NCBI GenBank assembly: GCA_019415945.1
Contig: DXYF01000032.1
Span: forward strand, 36,708 to 100,707
Direction of reading: 5' to 3'
DNA from: Clostridiales bacterium
GTDB taxonomy: Bacteria; Bacillota; Clostridia; Oscillospirales; Acutalibacteraceae
DNA length: 64,000 bases
The notes beneath the pieces are model-generated. The model was given only the letters and a program-made list of their open reading frames with translations. It had not been told where the DNA came from and did not search any database. Numbering within the stretch: the stretch's first letter is position 1; the number at the start of each line of letters is the position of its first letter. This document shows positions 52,336-60,082 of this stretch, in pieces. Both the position numbers and the translations under genes were made by a program.

Positions 52336-52824
52336 TTATGATATTCTCTTTGCGTATTGGTTGTCTCCCATTAACTTAACTCCAAGTACGGGGTCTATAT
52401 GAGAAGGCATATCAGGTACAAATCTACCAAACTTAATAATTATGTTTGGAAAACCTTTTAAGGTATTATACGAATCAGTAAAAAGATTTTCGATTTCCGA
52501 TTCGGTATATCCTGTATATATAACCACATCATCATTATTACCTTTACGCCTCAAGGTTTCTATTACATATAATACATTCAAAATATCATCGAATGGCTCT
52601 AATCCACCAAATACGATAGCTTTTGATAAAGGATTTTTTAAGTATCTATCTACAATATCATCAATAGAAACATCAATGTTTGGCTGGTTAGCAAGTGCGC
52701 CATTTTGACACACTTGCTTTCCAGACATTATATCGCACTTAAAAGTGCAGGAGTGACAGCCTATAAACATTGATGTGATTTTGTAGTTTACAAAATCTTC
52801 GTCAACCAATGCTTTAAGCAACAT
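52336..52824 (-). CDS. nrdG: Anaerobic RNR activating enzyme NrdG (radical SAM, divergent)
   Basis: 162 aa. The cluster region reads CHSCTFKCDIMSGKQVCQN: the Cys spacing is not the usual CxxxCxxC, as in a phage/clostridial NrdG branch. AIVFGGLEPFDDI is the SAM-binding glycine motif and DVVIYTGYTESEI follows. It makes the glycyl radical on NrdD. Its ATG overlaps the nrdD stop (TAATG). Confidence 0.88.
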   Translation of the reverse strand: MLLKALVDEDFVNYKITSMFIGCHSCTFKCDIMSGKQVCQNGALANQPNIDVSIDDIVDRYLKNPLSKAIVFGGLEPFDDILNVLYVIETLRRKGNNDDVVIYTGYTESEIENLFTDSYNTLKGFPNIIIKFGRFVPDMPSHIDPVLGVKLMGDNQYAKRIS

Positions 52825-54791
52825 TATTGCTCACCAACCATTTCGGCATATTCATACCATTGACGAGTATTAAACTCCCTAAACCTGTCTTTTGAATAAC
52901 TTCTTGTCGGAACGAGATAACCAACTATACGCTGGTATGTATCATATACAGGCTTGCCGCAAGTAGGACAGATATTTGTTCCTACGAATCCGTGATGGTT
53001 TTCACATTCATTGATACGAGTATTGAATGCAAAGTAGATAACATCTGAAAGGGCAATCTTATTAAGAATATCCCAAGCAGATTCTTTGTTCGGGAAGTTA
53101 GCCTCAAGATTGATATGGCTAATAGAACCGCCTGAACATTTAGCATCAAGGATTGAACTTAATTTTAATTTCTCCTGAATAGTACACTTTGTTGAAAGTG
53201 GAATCCATTGATTTGAATAGATAAATTTCTCATCAAGATTGTATAAAAGATTATCTTTTTGACAAAGAATTACTGCTGCTCTTTCAGCAGGAACACTCTC
53301 AATATTAAATGAGAAATCCTGTGTAAAATTATCTTTGACATCATTTAATACATCAAAAATCTTTCCGGCTAACTCAATTCCTTCATCTGTATAATATGTA
53401 TAACCGAATTCATCAACCTTTGTATAACCGAATGCCTCAATCACTTCATAAAGACCAAGAATACCGATTGTGCAGTATTGTTTATCCATTTCAACTGCAC
53501 CCTCTTGATAATTAGGTAATAAACCTTTTTCAATATTTCTCTTGATTATGTGTCTTACAGTTTCGAGTGCCTTACAACAAAGAGCTGCACGCTTACGAAG
53601 TAAAGCAAGATATTTCTTTTCATCACATTCAGTTTCAAGGGCAATTCTCATAAGGTTTATTGTATTGACCTTAACAGAACCGATTGAAAGTGCAGTACCA
53701 CCGATAGAGTTGATAAATCCACTCAATTTAGTAGTATCAGAAAGAAGTCGGCAACAGTTAGACAGAGTTGTAACATCTTCACTGATAAAGAAGTTACTAT
53801 CATTCCACATAACATTATGGTCAGAACACCATCTTGCGAAATCCTTGTCAACAAAAACATCATAGTCTTTGTTTCTAATCATTTCTTCTGCTTCTTCTTT
53901 AGTTATATCATCTCTCTTTAAGAGAGAATATGTGAGAACAGGGAATGTGAACATATTCTCTTGTCTAATTTCGGAAATTACTTCCATAAAGATTTTCTGA
54001 TGCTCAATCAATTCATCAACACAATCAATAACATAAGTTCCATCAGGATATTCAACACCGCCGAAAAGAGACTCAATGTAATTGCGGTCAAAGATAGATA
54101 CATTGACAAATGCAGTTTGGTCGATTCTCATAAATGGCTGATTAAGTCGATAGATAAGTTTTTGGAATGATTGTCTTAAATAGTAATCTTTATCTTTGAT
54201 ATAATAACCAGTTTCACAGTCTTTCTTCCAGAAATAGTAAGTCCAAATAAGAATATTTGGAATACCAACTGCTCCAGAACTACGATTACTCATATAACTG
54301 ATAAACTCAATTACATCATCAAGAAAAGTTGTTAAATGTTTTGCCGGCTTATTATTATAGTTTTTCAAAAAGAATAAACCTTCAGTAGCTAATCTTGTAA
54401 GGTCATAAGCGTAGCAATATGGCAAATAAGTTGATGTAGATGCATCGTGTAAATAAAAGCCACCGTTATATTCTGTTTCAAGCCAGTCTTTTGCAGTTCG
54501 CAGATTGTACCTTTTCTTCATTTCATAGAAGATTTTATTGAAAGCAAATAACTTATCCTCTGATTTGCCTTTCTCACTTAAAAGGCTTCTAATATCTTTG
54601 GTTGAAGCATTTGCATTTGCATCAATAGTAACATCTGCAACCTTTTTATCAACAAAACCATCAACAAAATCCGAGAAATTTAACTGTGACTCGTGAATGC
54701 CATTAAGTATTTCAAAATCCTCTCCATACTTATCACTTAATGCCATAAGCGACTTTTCAAAGTCACGATTTACCTTAATAGGAATATTCAC
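52824..54791 (-). CDS. nrdD: Class III anaerobic ribonucleoside-triphosphate reductase
   Basis: 655 aa. It makes dNTPs without oxygen using a glycyl radical. C-terminal zinc site CENHHGFVGTNICPTCGK and glycyl radical motif RIVGYLVP are present. No obvious N-terminal ATP cone. GTG 54791 with GAGG 8 nt upstream is preferred; TTG 54797 is possible. It overlaps the glutaredoxin gene by 4 nt. It would supply a phage with dNTPs in an anaerobic host. Confidence 0.95.
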   Translation of the reverse strand: MNIPIKVNRDFEKSLMALSDKYGEDFEILNGIHESQLNFSDFVDGFVDKKVADVTIDANANASTKDIRSLLSEKGKSEDKLFAFNKIFYEMKKRYNLRTAKDWLETEYNGGFYLHDASTSTYLPYCYAYDLTRLATEGLFFLKNYNNKPAKHLTTFLDDVIEFISYMSNRSSGAVGIPNILIWTYYFWKKDCETGYYIKDKDYYLRQSFQKLIYRLNQPFMRIDQTAFVNVSIFDRNYIESLFGGVEYPDGTYVIDCVDELIEHQKIFMEVISEIRQENMFTFPVLTYSLLKRDDITKEEAEEMIRNKDYDVFVDKDFARWCSDHNVMWNDSNFFISEDVTTLSNCCRLLSDTTKLSGFINSIGGTALSIGSVKVNTINLMRIALETECDEKKYLALLRKRAALCCKALETVRHIIKRNIEKGLLPNYQEGAVEMDKQYCTIGILGLYEVIEAFGYTKVDEFGYTYYTDEGIELAGKIFDVLNDVKDNFTQDFSFNIESVPAERAAVILCQKDNLLYNLDEKFIYSNQWIPLSTKCTIQEKLKLSSILDAKCSGGSISHINLEANFPNKESAWDILNKIALSDVIYFAFNTRINECENHHGFVGTNICPTCGKPVYDTYQRIVGYLVPTRSYSKDRFREFNTRQWYEYAEMVGEQ

Positions 54792-55000
54792 TGGCAATCC
54801 TCTCTTTCGTTAATCCATTTGTTTGCTTCTACAAAGCTCAACAATTTACCGTCAATAGAAAGAACAGGTACTTGGTCAATACCGAGTTCAGTCATATCAA
54901 TAACATTATTGTTCTTTGTAAATTTGATGTTTTTTTCTGTAAGTTTCTTTTCGAGAATCTTACATTTAGGACAATTAGTGGAATATAAAATTATTTCCAT
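54788..55000 (-). CDS. Glutaredoxin-like protein (NrdH type)
   Basis: A 70-aa thioredoxin-fold protein with the CPKC active site (10-13) and VPVLSIDGK cis-Pro motif. Directly upstream of nrdD with overlapping stop and start. Probably a reductant for the nucleotide enzymes. Confidence 0.88.
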   Translation of the reverse strand: MEIILYSTNCPKCKILEKKLTEKNIKFTKNNNVIDMTELGIDQVPVLSIDGKLLSFVEANKWINEREDCQ

Positions 55001-55011
55001 TTGATTTCTCC

Positions 55012-55434
55012 TTATATTATTATTTTATCGACAATATATTCGGCAGCCTCATCTAAAGTAAGAAACTGCTTGAATATGCAGGAAGTAAGCCATATATTAT
55101 CGGTATCTGGTTTACCAATGCCAATAACAAAAGTATGTTTAGTTCTTACCTTATTCATCATTTGAATTGCAGTAAGCATACAGTGTGCAGAGATGTTATT
55201 TGCAATGTCAACGAGGTCAACAATAATAAGGTCGCTATCCTGCATTTGATTTAATTCCCACAATCTTGTTTCATTTGAATATGGTTTATCAAAATAGTTT
55301 TGAGTACAAACGAATGATATTGTATTGTCTTTATATTCAGTAAGTTTATTAACTATATTGTTTTTCCATACATTATTAACTGAATCTTGATTTTTAGGAT
55401 TGCCGATTATAAACACTTTATATGATTTAGACAT
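55012..55434 (-). CDS. Nucleoside 2-deoxyribosyltransferase-like protein
   Basis: 140 aa. Rossmann-like beginning YKVFIIGNPKN and LIIVDLVDIANNISAHCMLT, similar to the nucleoside deoxyribosyltransferase/DUF4406 fold. The family exchanges bases on deoxyribonucleosides. Start ATG 55434 has AAGGAGAG upstream and overlaps the kinase gene by 8 nt. Exact activity uncertain. Confidence 0.6.
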   Translation of the reverse strand: MSKSYKVFIIGNPKNQDSVNNVWKNNIVNKLTEYKDNTISFVCTQNYFDKPYSNETRLWELNQMQDSDLIIVDLVDIANNISAHCMLTAIQMMNKVRTKHTFVIGIGKPDTDNIWLTSCIFKQFLTLDEAAEYIVDKIII

Positions 55435-55996
55435 TTTCTCTCCTTGCTTTAATAAGGTCAGCAAGTTCAGAATATATCTCCATAGCATTCTTTTTGTAGT
55501 TCTCGTTCTTAATTGTAAAATCAGCCTCTCTTTCAAAGGCATCAAACTGACCTACATCTGATAAATTTCTTCGATACGCTTCATCAATGTTATCTCCACG
55601 CTGAATTATCTTTATCATTCTTGAACGCCTATCAACCCATAAATAAACAACCATAAGGTGTTTTTGAAGTTCGATATGCTTTTCAGCATAAACTCTTAAT
55701 GCTCTTGCACCTGCCGGCGTTAATATAATAACTTTATCTTCATCCTTGTTAAAATTGATTGCAGTACCATATTGCCAATCACGATAACTTGCGTGTTCAA
55801 CAAAGAAATCCTGCTCTACCAATTCGTTGAATTTTTTATTACTAATAAAGTTATAATCAATGCCATCAACTTCGCCATCTCTCATCAGTCTGGTTGTATA
55901 TGTAACTACTTTTGAAAAGTTAGGTTGTTCTTGTTCAAGGATTTTGGCAACGGTGGATTTACCACTTGCACTCTCACCAACTAATACAACTATCAT
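55427..55996 (-). CDS. Guanylate kinase-like nucleotide kinase
   Basis: A 189-aa P-loop kinase. Walker A GESASGKST (7-15), the guanylate-kinase YTTRLMRDGEVDGIDYNFIS segment for GMP binding, and LTPAGARALRVY are visible. It probably phosphorylates GMP/dGMP for phage DNA. Start with AAGGAGG upstream; it is coupled to the gene downstream. Confidence 0.85.
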   Translation of the reverse strand: MIVVLVGESASGKSTVAKILEQEQPNFSKVVTYTTRLMRDGEVDGIDYNFISNKKFNELVEQDFFVEHASYRDWQYGTAINFNKDEDKVIILTPAGARALRVYAEKHIELQKHLMVVYLWVDRRSRMIKIIQRGDNIDEAYRRNLSDVGQFDAFEREADFTIKNENYKKNAMEIYSELADLIKARRENV

Positions 55997-56008
55997 TGGT
56001 AAACCTCC

Positions 56009-56251
56009 TTAATCTATTGAATGTAAATCTATATCAACTGCTTCCGCCTTTTCAGACAGAGTTAAGTCGTTGAATACTTCTTTTAAGTATTTCTCTGCAC
56101 AGTCCTCACATAAGTCATCGCCATCAATTACATATTCTGCATTATCACTGCCACATTCATCACAATAATCTACTGCAACATTAACATAAGGACAGGAACT
56201 GCCAAGACAAGGCAATCCACAATCAACACAATGGTTTTCATATTTTCGCAT
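56009..56251 (-). CDS. Zinc-ribbon protein of unknown function
   Basis: 80 aa. CVDCGLPCLGSSC and CDECGSDNAEY...LCEDCAEKYL form two Cys4-type zinc ribbons. Start ATG 56251 overlaps the ThyX-like stop and has only a weak ribosome site. A possible nucleic-acid-binding accessory protein. Confidence 0.6.
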   Translation of the reverse strand: MRKYENHCVDCGLPCLGSSCPYVNVAVDYCDECGSDNAEYVIDGDDLCEDCAEKYLKEVFNDLTLSEKAEAVDIDLHSID

Positions 56252-56930
56252 TTTTCTTTTGCTTTCTTCCACAACTATGTTTTTCGGGGCAAAATCCTAA
56301 ATACTCACATTTAGGCATAAATTCTAATTCAATAAGTGTAGCCCATTCTGGCGAATATTCTTTTAATGCCGTAATAATGTCATTGAATAATTCTCTAAAT
56401 TCCCAATATGCACGAGAACACATTCTATTTCTTGACATATCAATTAGATTTCTCGGATTACGCTTATCAACCATTTTTGAACTGTATGCAATAGGTAATG
56501 CCATAGTTGCATCTTCGACAGGAATTTTATATTCATTGATAAAGCGACTAATTAAACCATTAACGGTTTTCATAATGTCCTGCCATTCTCCGAGTGCCTT
56601 TTCATTATTGGCGATTGTATGTGGCGTGGTATAGGCAAATCCATCACCCTTTGAATAATCAATATAACGGGTAGATGATTGTAACCTACTTGGTAGACAG
56701 CCTATGTGAGTATAATACTCTCTTAAACACTTTGCAGAGTAACCGTCAAATACCATATGAACATCAGGAAATTCAATAACTCTGCCGTGATTACTTTCAA
56801 TGCAGTCTAAACCTCGTGCATAGTTTTTCTTTTCATCTGTAATATCTGCACCCCAACAAATTCCAGCTCTACGACCCATCATTGAAATTGGGTCTTTTGT
56901 AGTTTCAGGAAGAATTGTTACTTTTCCCAT
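56238..56930 (-). CDS. Divergent FAD-dependent thymidylate synthase (ThyX-like)
   Basis: A 230-aa ThyX-fold protein. The signature region reads REYYTHIGCLPSRLQSSTRY in place of the host-type RHR-x2-S-x4-S-x-R, keeping the final S-x-RY. The C-terminus CEYLGFCPEKHSCGRK resembles the host ThyX tail. It may make dTMP or a modified pyrimidine. AAGGAG upstream of the start. Together with dut it forms a dUMP-to-dTMP route. Confidence 0.75.
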   Translation of the reverse strand: MGKVTILPETTKDPISMMGRRAGICWGADITDEKKNYARGLDCIESNHGRVIEFPDVHMVFDGYSAKCLREYYTHIGCLPSRLQSSTRYIDYSKGDGFAYTTPHTIANNEKALGEWQDIMKTVNGLISRFINEYKIPVEDATMALPIAYSSKMVDKRNPRNLIDMSRNRMCSRAYWEFRELFNDIITALKEYSPEWATLIELEFMPKCEYLGFCPEKHSCGRKQKKNAKI

Positions 56931-56941
56931 TTATACACTCC

Positions 56942-57301
56942 TTATTTTATAAATTCAAATGAACCATCTGTATATGTTTTGAGTTTCCAACCTTTAGTGG
57001 TTTTTGTTACACATTTATATCCGTATCTTTTAGCCCATTTCTTATTTATTCTTTTCTTTTTATGTTTTCTCGCCTGAACATAAATAGAATAATCAATGCC
57101 ATATTTATCTGGCATTTTTCCAATCAATTTTGATAAAACATTATTATTTACAGTTCCACATTCGATAATTAAATTCGCTGTATCAAAGAGTGATTTTACT
57201 TTATGTTCAGTTTCTAAATCATCTTCAACATCATCCAAAGGAATTGATAAAAGCTCTTTACCAGTTGATAAACTAATAGCATTTAGGTTAATTAGTTTCA
57301 T
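56942..57301 (-). CDS. Phage protein of unknown function
   Basis: 119 aa, with an acidic N-terminal half and a basic C-terminal half (RKHKKKRINKKWAKRYGYK). Start ATG 57301 has AGGG upstream. No family recognised; the basic stretch suggests nucleic-acid binding. Confidence 0.5.
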   Translation of the reverse strand: MKLINLNAISLSTGKELLSIPLDDVEDDLETEHKVKSLFDTANLIIECGTVNNNVLSKLIGKMPDKYGIDYSIYVQARKHKKKRINKKWAKRYGYKCVTKTTKGWKLKTYTDGSFEFIK

Positions 57302-57308
57302 TTGTTCC

Positions 57309-57578
57309 CTATCTATTACAATAAGCATTATTCATAAATGAAATACTATTCTCAATATTCTTCTTTTCAATCTCATTATAAATTCCTGTTTGGCGGCTCA
57401 TTGTAATTTTCGTTGGAATTGATGACCTTGCCGCATCCTGCATCAATGCAAGAAAATTTTGTTCCAATGCAACTTGTGGAGCTTGCAAATTTTGAACCTG
57501 TTTTCTGCCATTTTGTTCAATTTCTATTCGGACAGAAAACATATCTCCAAATACATCAAAGAAACTCGTAAAATTCAT
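57309..57578 (-). CDS. Phage protein of unknown function
   Basis: 89 aa, mixed helical, with AAGGAG upstream. No motif recognised. Confidence 0.55.
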   Translation of the reverse strand: MNFTSFFDVFGDMFSVRIEIEQNGRKQVQNLQAPQVALEQNFLALMQDAARSSIPTKITMSRQTGIYNEIEKKNIENSISFMNNAYCNR

Positions 57579-57611
57579 TTTGTCTCCTTATTTGTAAATA
57601 AAACACTCATT

Positions 57612-57713
57612 TTATAATGTATTTGAAATACCAATGAGTAAAGCCCAGAATGGTAATAATACATTAAAGCAAAAACCATTAAGCAAAGTATAAATGGTTG
57701 CTTGCATAATCAT
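57612..57713 (-). CDS. Small hydrophobic peptide in the phage region
   Basis: A 33-aa frame, MIMQATIYTLLNGFCF then a second hydrophobic stretch ending ISNTL, predicted to insert in a membrane. AAGGAT lies ~9 nt before the ATG and a consensus promoter 70 nt upstream. Its size and hydrophobicity fit toxin-like or host-takeover peptides, but no family is recognised. Confidence 0.45.
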   Translation of the reverse strand: MIMQATIYTLLNGFCFNVLLPFWALLIGISNTL

Positions 57714-57784
57714 TAGACCATATCCTTTCAATACATATTTTTAACTATTACTTTTCGTATTTCTCTTGCTTATTTCTAACGAAT

Positions 57785-57813
57785 ATTATAATACATCCAT
57801 ACCCATTTGTCAA
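57785..57813 (-). promoter_or_regulatory. Strong promoter inside the phage cluster
   Basis: TTGACA (57808-57813) and TATAAT (57785-57790) on the minus strand, spacer 17 bp. It drives the small peptide and the genes to its left; it lies 31 nt left of the PARP stop. Confidence 0.85.
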
Positions 57814-57843
57814 TAGCAATATTGAAATTTCTCAAAGTTGTTT

Positions 57844-59058
57844 CTAATTTTTTAATTCAACCAAATATTTGATTGTGCATTGTTCTTCTTTATAGACAAT
57901 AATTTCGTCATTTCTTAACATATTACCTTCGTGAGCGTGTAAGCAATTTGCACCCGGACAATTCTTTTGTAATGCTTCATAGTTGAAATTATAATACTTA
58001 CTATCAAAAGAATACACATCATATGGTTTACCATATGCTACATCCATAAGAGCCATAAAACCAGAACTTGAACTACCTCTTGCCCAATAACTTCCTGAAA
58101 GGCTTGTATAGCCTAAAGATTTTCTTGCCTTTGGCGCATAATAAATTCCATAACCAAACATTTTACCTGTAATAACAGCGTTTGTAGGACTTAACATTAA
58201 ACCACTATTGATGATTGACCACCAATTTTCATTTCTACTTCCGTGGAATAAAAGTCTCACATCTTTAATATTATTTTCTTTTACAAAATCATCAAATCGT
58301 TTTTGAGTTCGGAGATTCTTTACTTTCCAAGCCTTATGGAATTTGTCGGAACACGAACCAAGGGCAACCTTTATTGTTGCAATATCCTCGTTTGAGCATT
58401 CCTCAAATTCTAATCCGAGATGTTCGAGAATGGTGTTATCGTTAATAGGCTTGGTTTCTTTGGTTTCTTCTACTACTTGCTTTTGAACAACCTGACCTTT
58501 CATAATATCGAGAAGGTCTTGTTCTCTGCTAATAATCTTATTAAACTCTCCATTATCCCTTGCAATATATGAACTTACAGAACTCATTTTTCTTGGAATA
58601 GTTGTAAATAGTTTAAGAAGTTCTTCATTAAATGATTTAACATCGGTAATATTTAAGAGTCCTGTAATAATATTTTGTGCTTCGTCAACCATTGCTTGTG
58701 TTACCTTATTTGACGAAACCGTATAGTTTTCGCTAATCGCCTTTTTAGCCATTGCTTGTAATCTTTCAACGATGGCTGCAATTTCTGCATTATCAATTTC
58801 TTTATATTCTGATTGTGTTGGCTTTTCGGTGCTAATCAAGTCTTGAATGAGGTCTGTTTGGTCAATATAACCCTTGCGGATTTTCTCATTGTATTTTTTA
58901 TCCCATTCTCTCTTTGAATAGGTTCTTGTTTGTGAGCCACTACCTATGCGACCATAAGTAGCGACCCACATATCACCTTGAGACTTCATATCATAATACT
59001 TGTTATTGTTTGCACCAGCAGTAACCATTACCAAATGGCGTGGTGTATATTCCGGCAT
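57844..59058 (-). CDS. WGR-domain poly(ADP-ribose) polymerase-like enzyme
   Basis: 404 aa. N-terminal WGR domain (about 20-70: DMWVATYGRIGSGSQTRTYS...). Then a helical regulatory-type region (~85-200) and the ADP-ribosyltransferase domain (~230-404) with the PARP triad His272 (LLFHGSRNE), Tyr306 (FGYGIYYAPK) and Glu385 (NDEIIVYKE). It should transfer ADP-ribose from NAD+ to protein or nucleic acid; Glu suggests chain-forming ability. Eukaryotic PARP1-3 share WGR-helical-ART architecture. AAGGAGG precedes the ATG. It is followed downstream on its strand by a promoter and preceded by a macrodomain gene only 10 nt away. Rare in prokaryotes and rarer in phages. Confidence 0.9.
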   Translation of the reverse strand: MPEYTPRHLVMVTAGANNNKYYDMKSQGDMWVATYGRIGSGSQTRTYSKREWDKKYNEKIRKGYIDQTDLIQDLISTEKPTQSEYKEIDNAEIAAIVERLQAMAKKAISENYTVSSNKVTQAMVDEAQNIITGLLNITDVKSFNEELLKLFTTIPRKMSSVSSYIARDNGEFNKIISREQDLLDIMKGQVVQKQVVEETKETKPINDNTILEHLGLEFEECSNEDIATIKVALGSCSDKFHKAWKVKNLRTQKRFDDFVKENNIKDVRLLFHGSRNENWWSIINSGLMLSPTNAVITGKMFGYGIYYAPKARKSLGYTSLSGSYWARGSSSSGFMALMDVAYGKPYDVYSFDSKYYNFNYEALQKNCPGANCLHAHEGNMLRNDEIIVYKEEQCTIKYLVELKN

Positions 59059-59068
59059 AAGTGCCTCC

Positions 59069-60073
59069 TTATAATTTGCAGATTAAAATTTCAATATCTG
59101 TTGAGCCGAAAACATCTTCTATAATGTCTTTAACTCTTGACCATTCGAGCTTATCAAGACCGCAACCAATAAGAGGCATTGCTAATCTTTTAACTCCGAA
59201 ATCCTCACATTGCTCCCTCATATCAATTAGGGTATTATAAAGTTCATCATATGTCGGTTTATGGAAACAACGCTCTTTAGTTACAAGGTTAAACACATTA
59301 TCAACCAGTAATGCTCTGCCAACATTTGCTGATTTCTGACCTTCAGGAATCGCATAATCTCTGTGAAGTTTGAAACGCATATTATAAACCTCATCAAACT
59401 TTTTTGCGATACCTGCGCCAAGAGCATAATCACCACTAATGCAATGAGCAAGATAATAACCTTGAGGCACTGTGAATAAGTCTTGTTGAACTTCTGTCAT
59501 TAACATTTTTAATTCTCCTTTATCGTCTTTCTCAATGTTGTTTCTATCGGCAAAATAATTTAAGAGGTCGTTAGCAATAAGCTCATATCCCTCTTTTTCA
59601 CCGTTGACACAAGTATATTCAATATCAAAATCGTTTAGCAAATTACGAATATCATTACCGATTTTATCTGATTCTGCTTCGTTTTGAAATCTGCCGATAG
59701 GATTATATTCTTTTACTCTTGTTAAATAATAATTCTTATTATTAAAAGAATTAAAAACATCAAGAACATAATCATTGAAACTATTTTTTATGTCTGCGGT
59801 ATTATTATAATAAATAGATAATGGCAAAGGTGAGTCTGTAATAATGACATCTACCTTATCGGCACATCTTGATAGCCTAAATGACTGTTTGCCAAATATG
59901 TAAGTCTGATTTCTAAATACAGCCTTTGTTTCTTCCCATACTTTGTCTTTTGCAAATTCAGTAACAAGTTCTGCATTTATGCCATTCATCTTTAATATCG
60001 AAAAAATGTAAGCTGCACCTGTACTTTTACCAGCACCCGGCGCACCAAATAAATTAACTACGATTGCACTCAT
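59069..60073 (-). CDS. P-loop NTPase-macrodomain fusion protein
   Basis: 334 aa. Residues 1-~175 form a P-loop kinase-like domain with GAPGAGKST (10-18) and VIITDSPLPLS (Walker B-like). Residues ~192-334 form a macrodomain of the TARG1/DarG type: AHCISGDYALGAGIAKKF (Lys224/225) and PLIGCGLDKLEW (Asp307) keep the catalytic positions for removing ADP-ribose. An internal ATG at 59506 has AAAGGAG 8 nt upstream, so a free macrodomain may also be made. It lies 10 nt from the PARP gene. Confidence 0.9.
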   Translation of the reverse strand: MSAIVVNLFGAPGAGKSTGAAYIFSILKMNGINAELVTEFAKDKVWEETKAVFRNQTYIFGKQSFRLSRCADKVDVIITDSPLPLSIYYNNTADIKNSFNDYVLDVFNSFNNKNYYLTRVKEYNPIGRFQNEAESDKIGNDIRNLLNDFDIEYTCVNGEKEGYELIANDLLNYFADRNNIEKDDKGELKMLMTEVQQDLFTVPQGYYLAHCISGDYALGAGIAKKFDEVYNMRFKLHRDYAIPEGQKSANVGRALLVDNVFNLVTKERCFHKPTYDELYNTLIDMREQCEDFGVKRLAMPLIGCGLDKLEWSRVKDIIEDVFGSTDIEILICKL

Positions 60074-60082
60074 ATGTATCTC

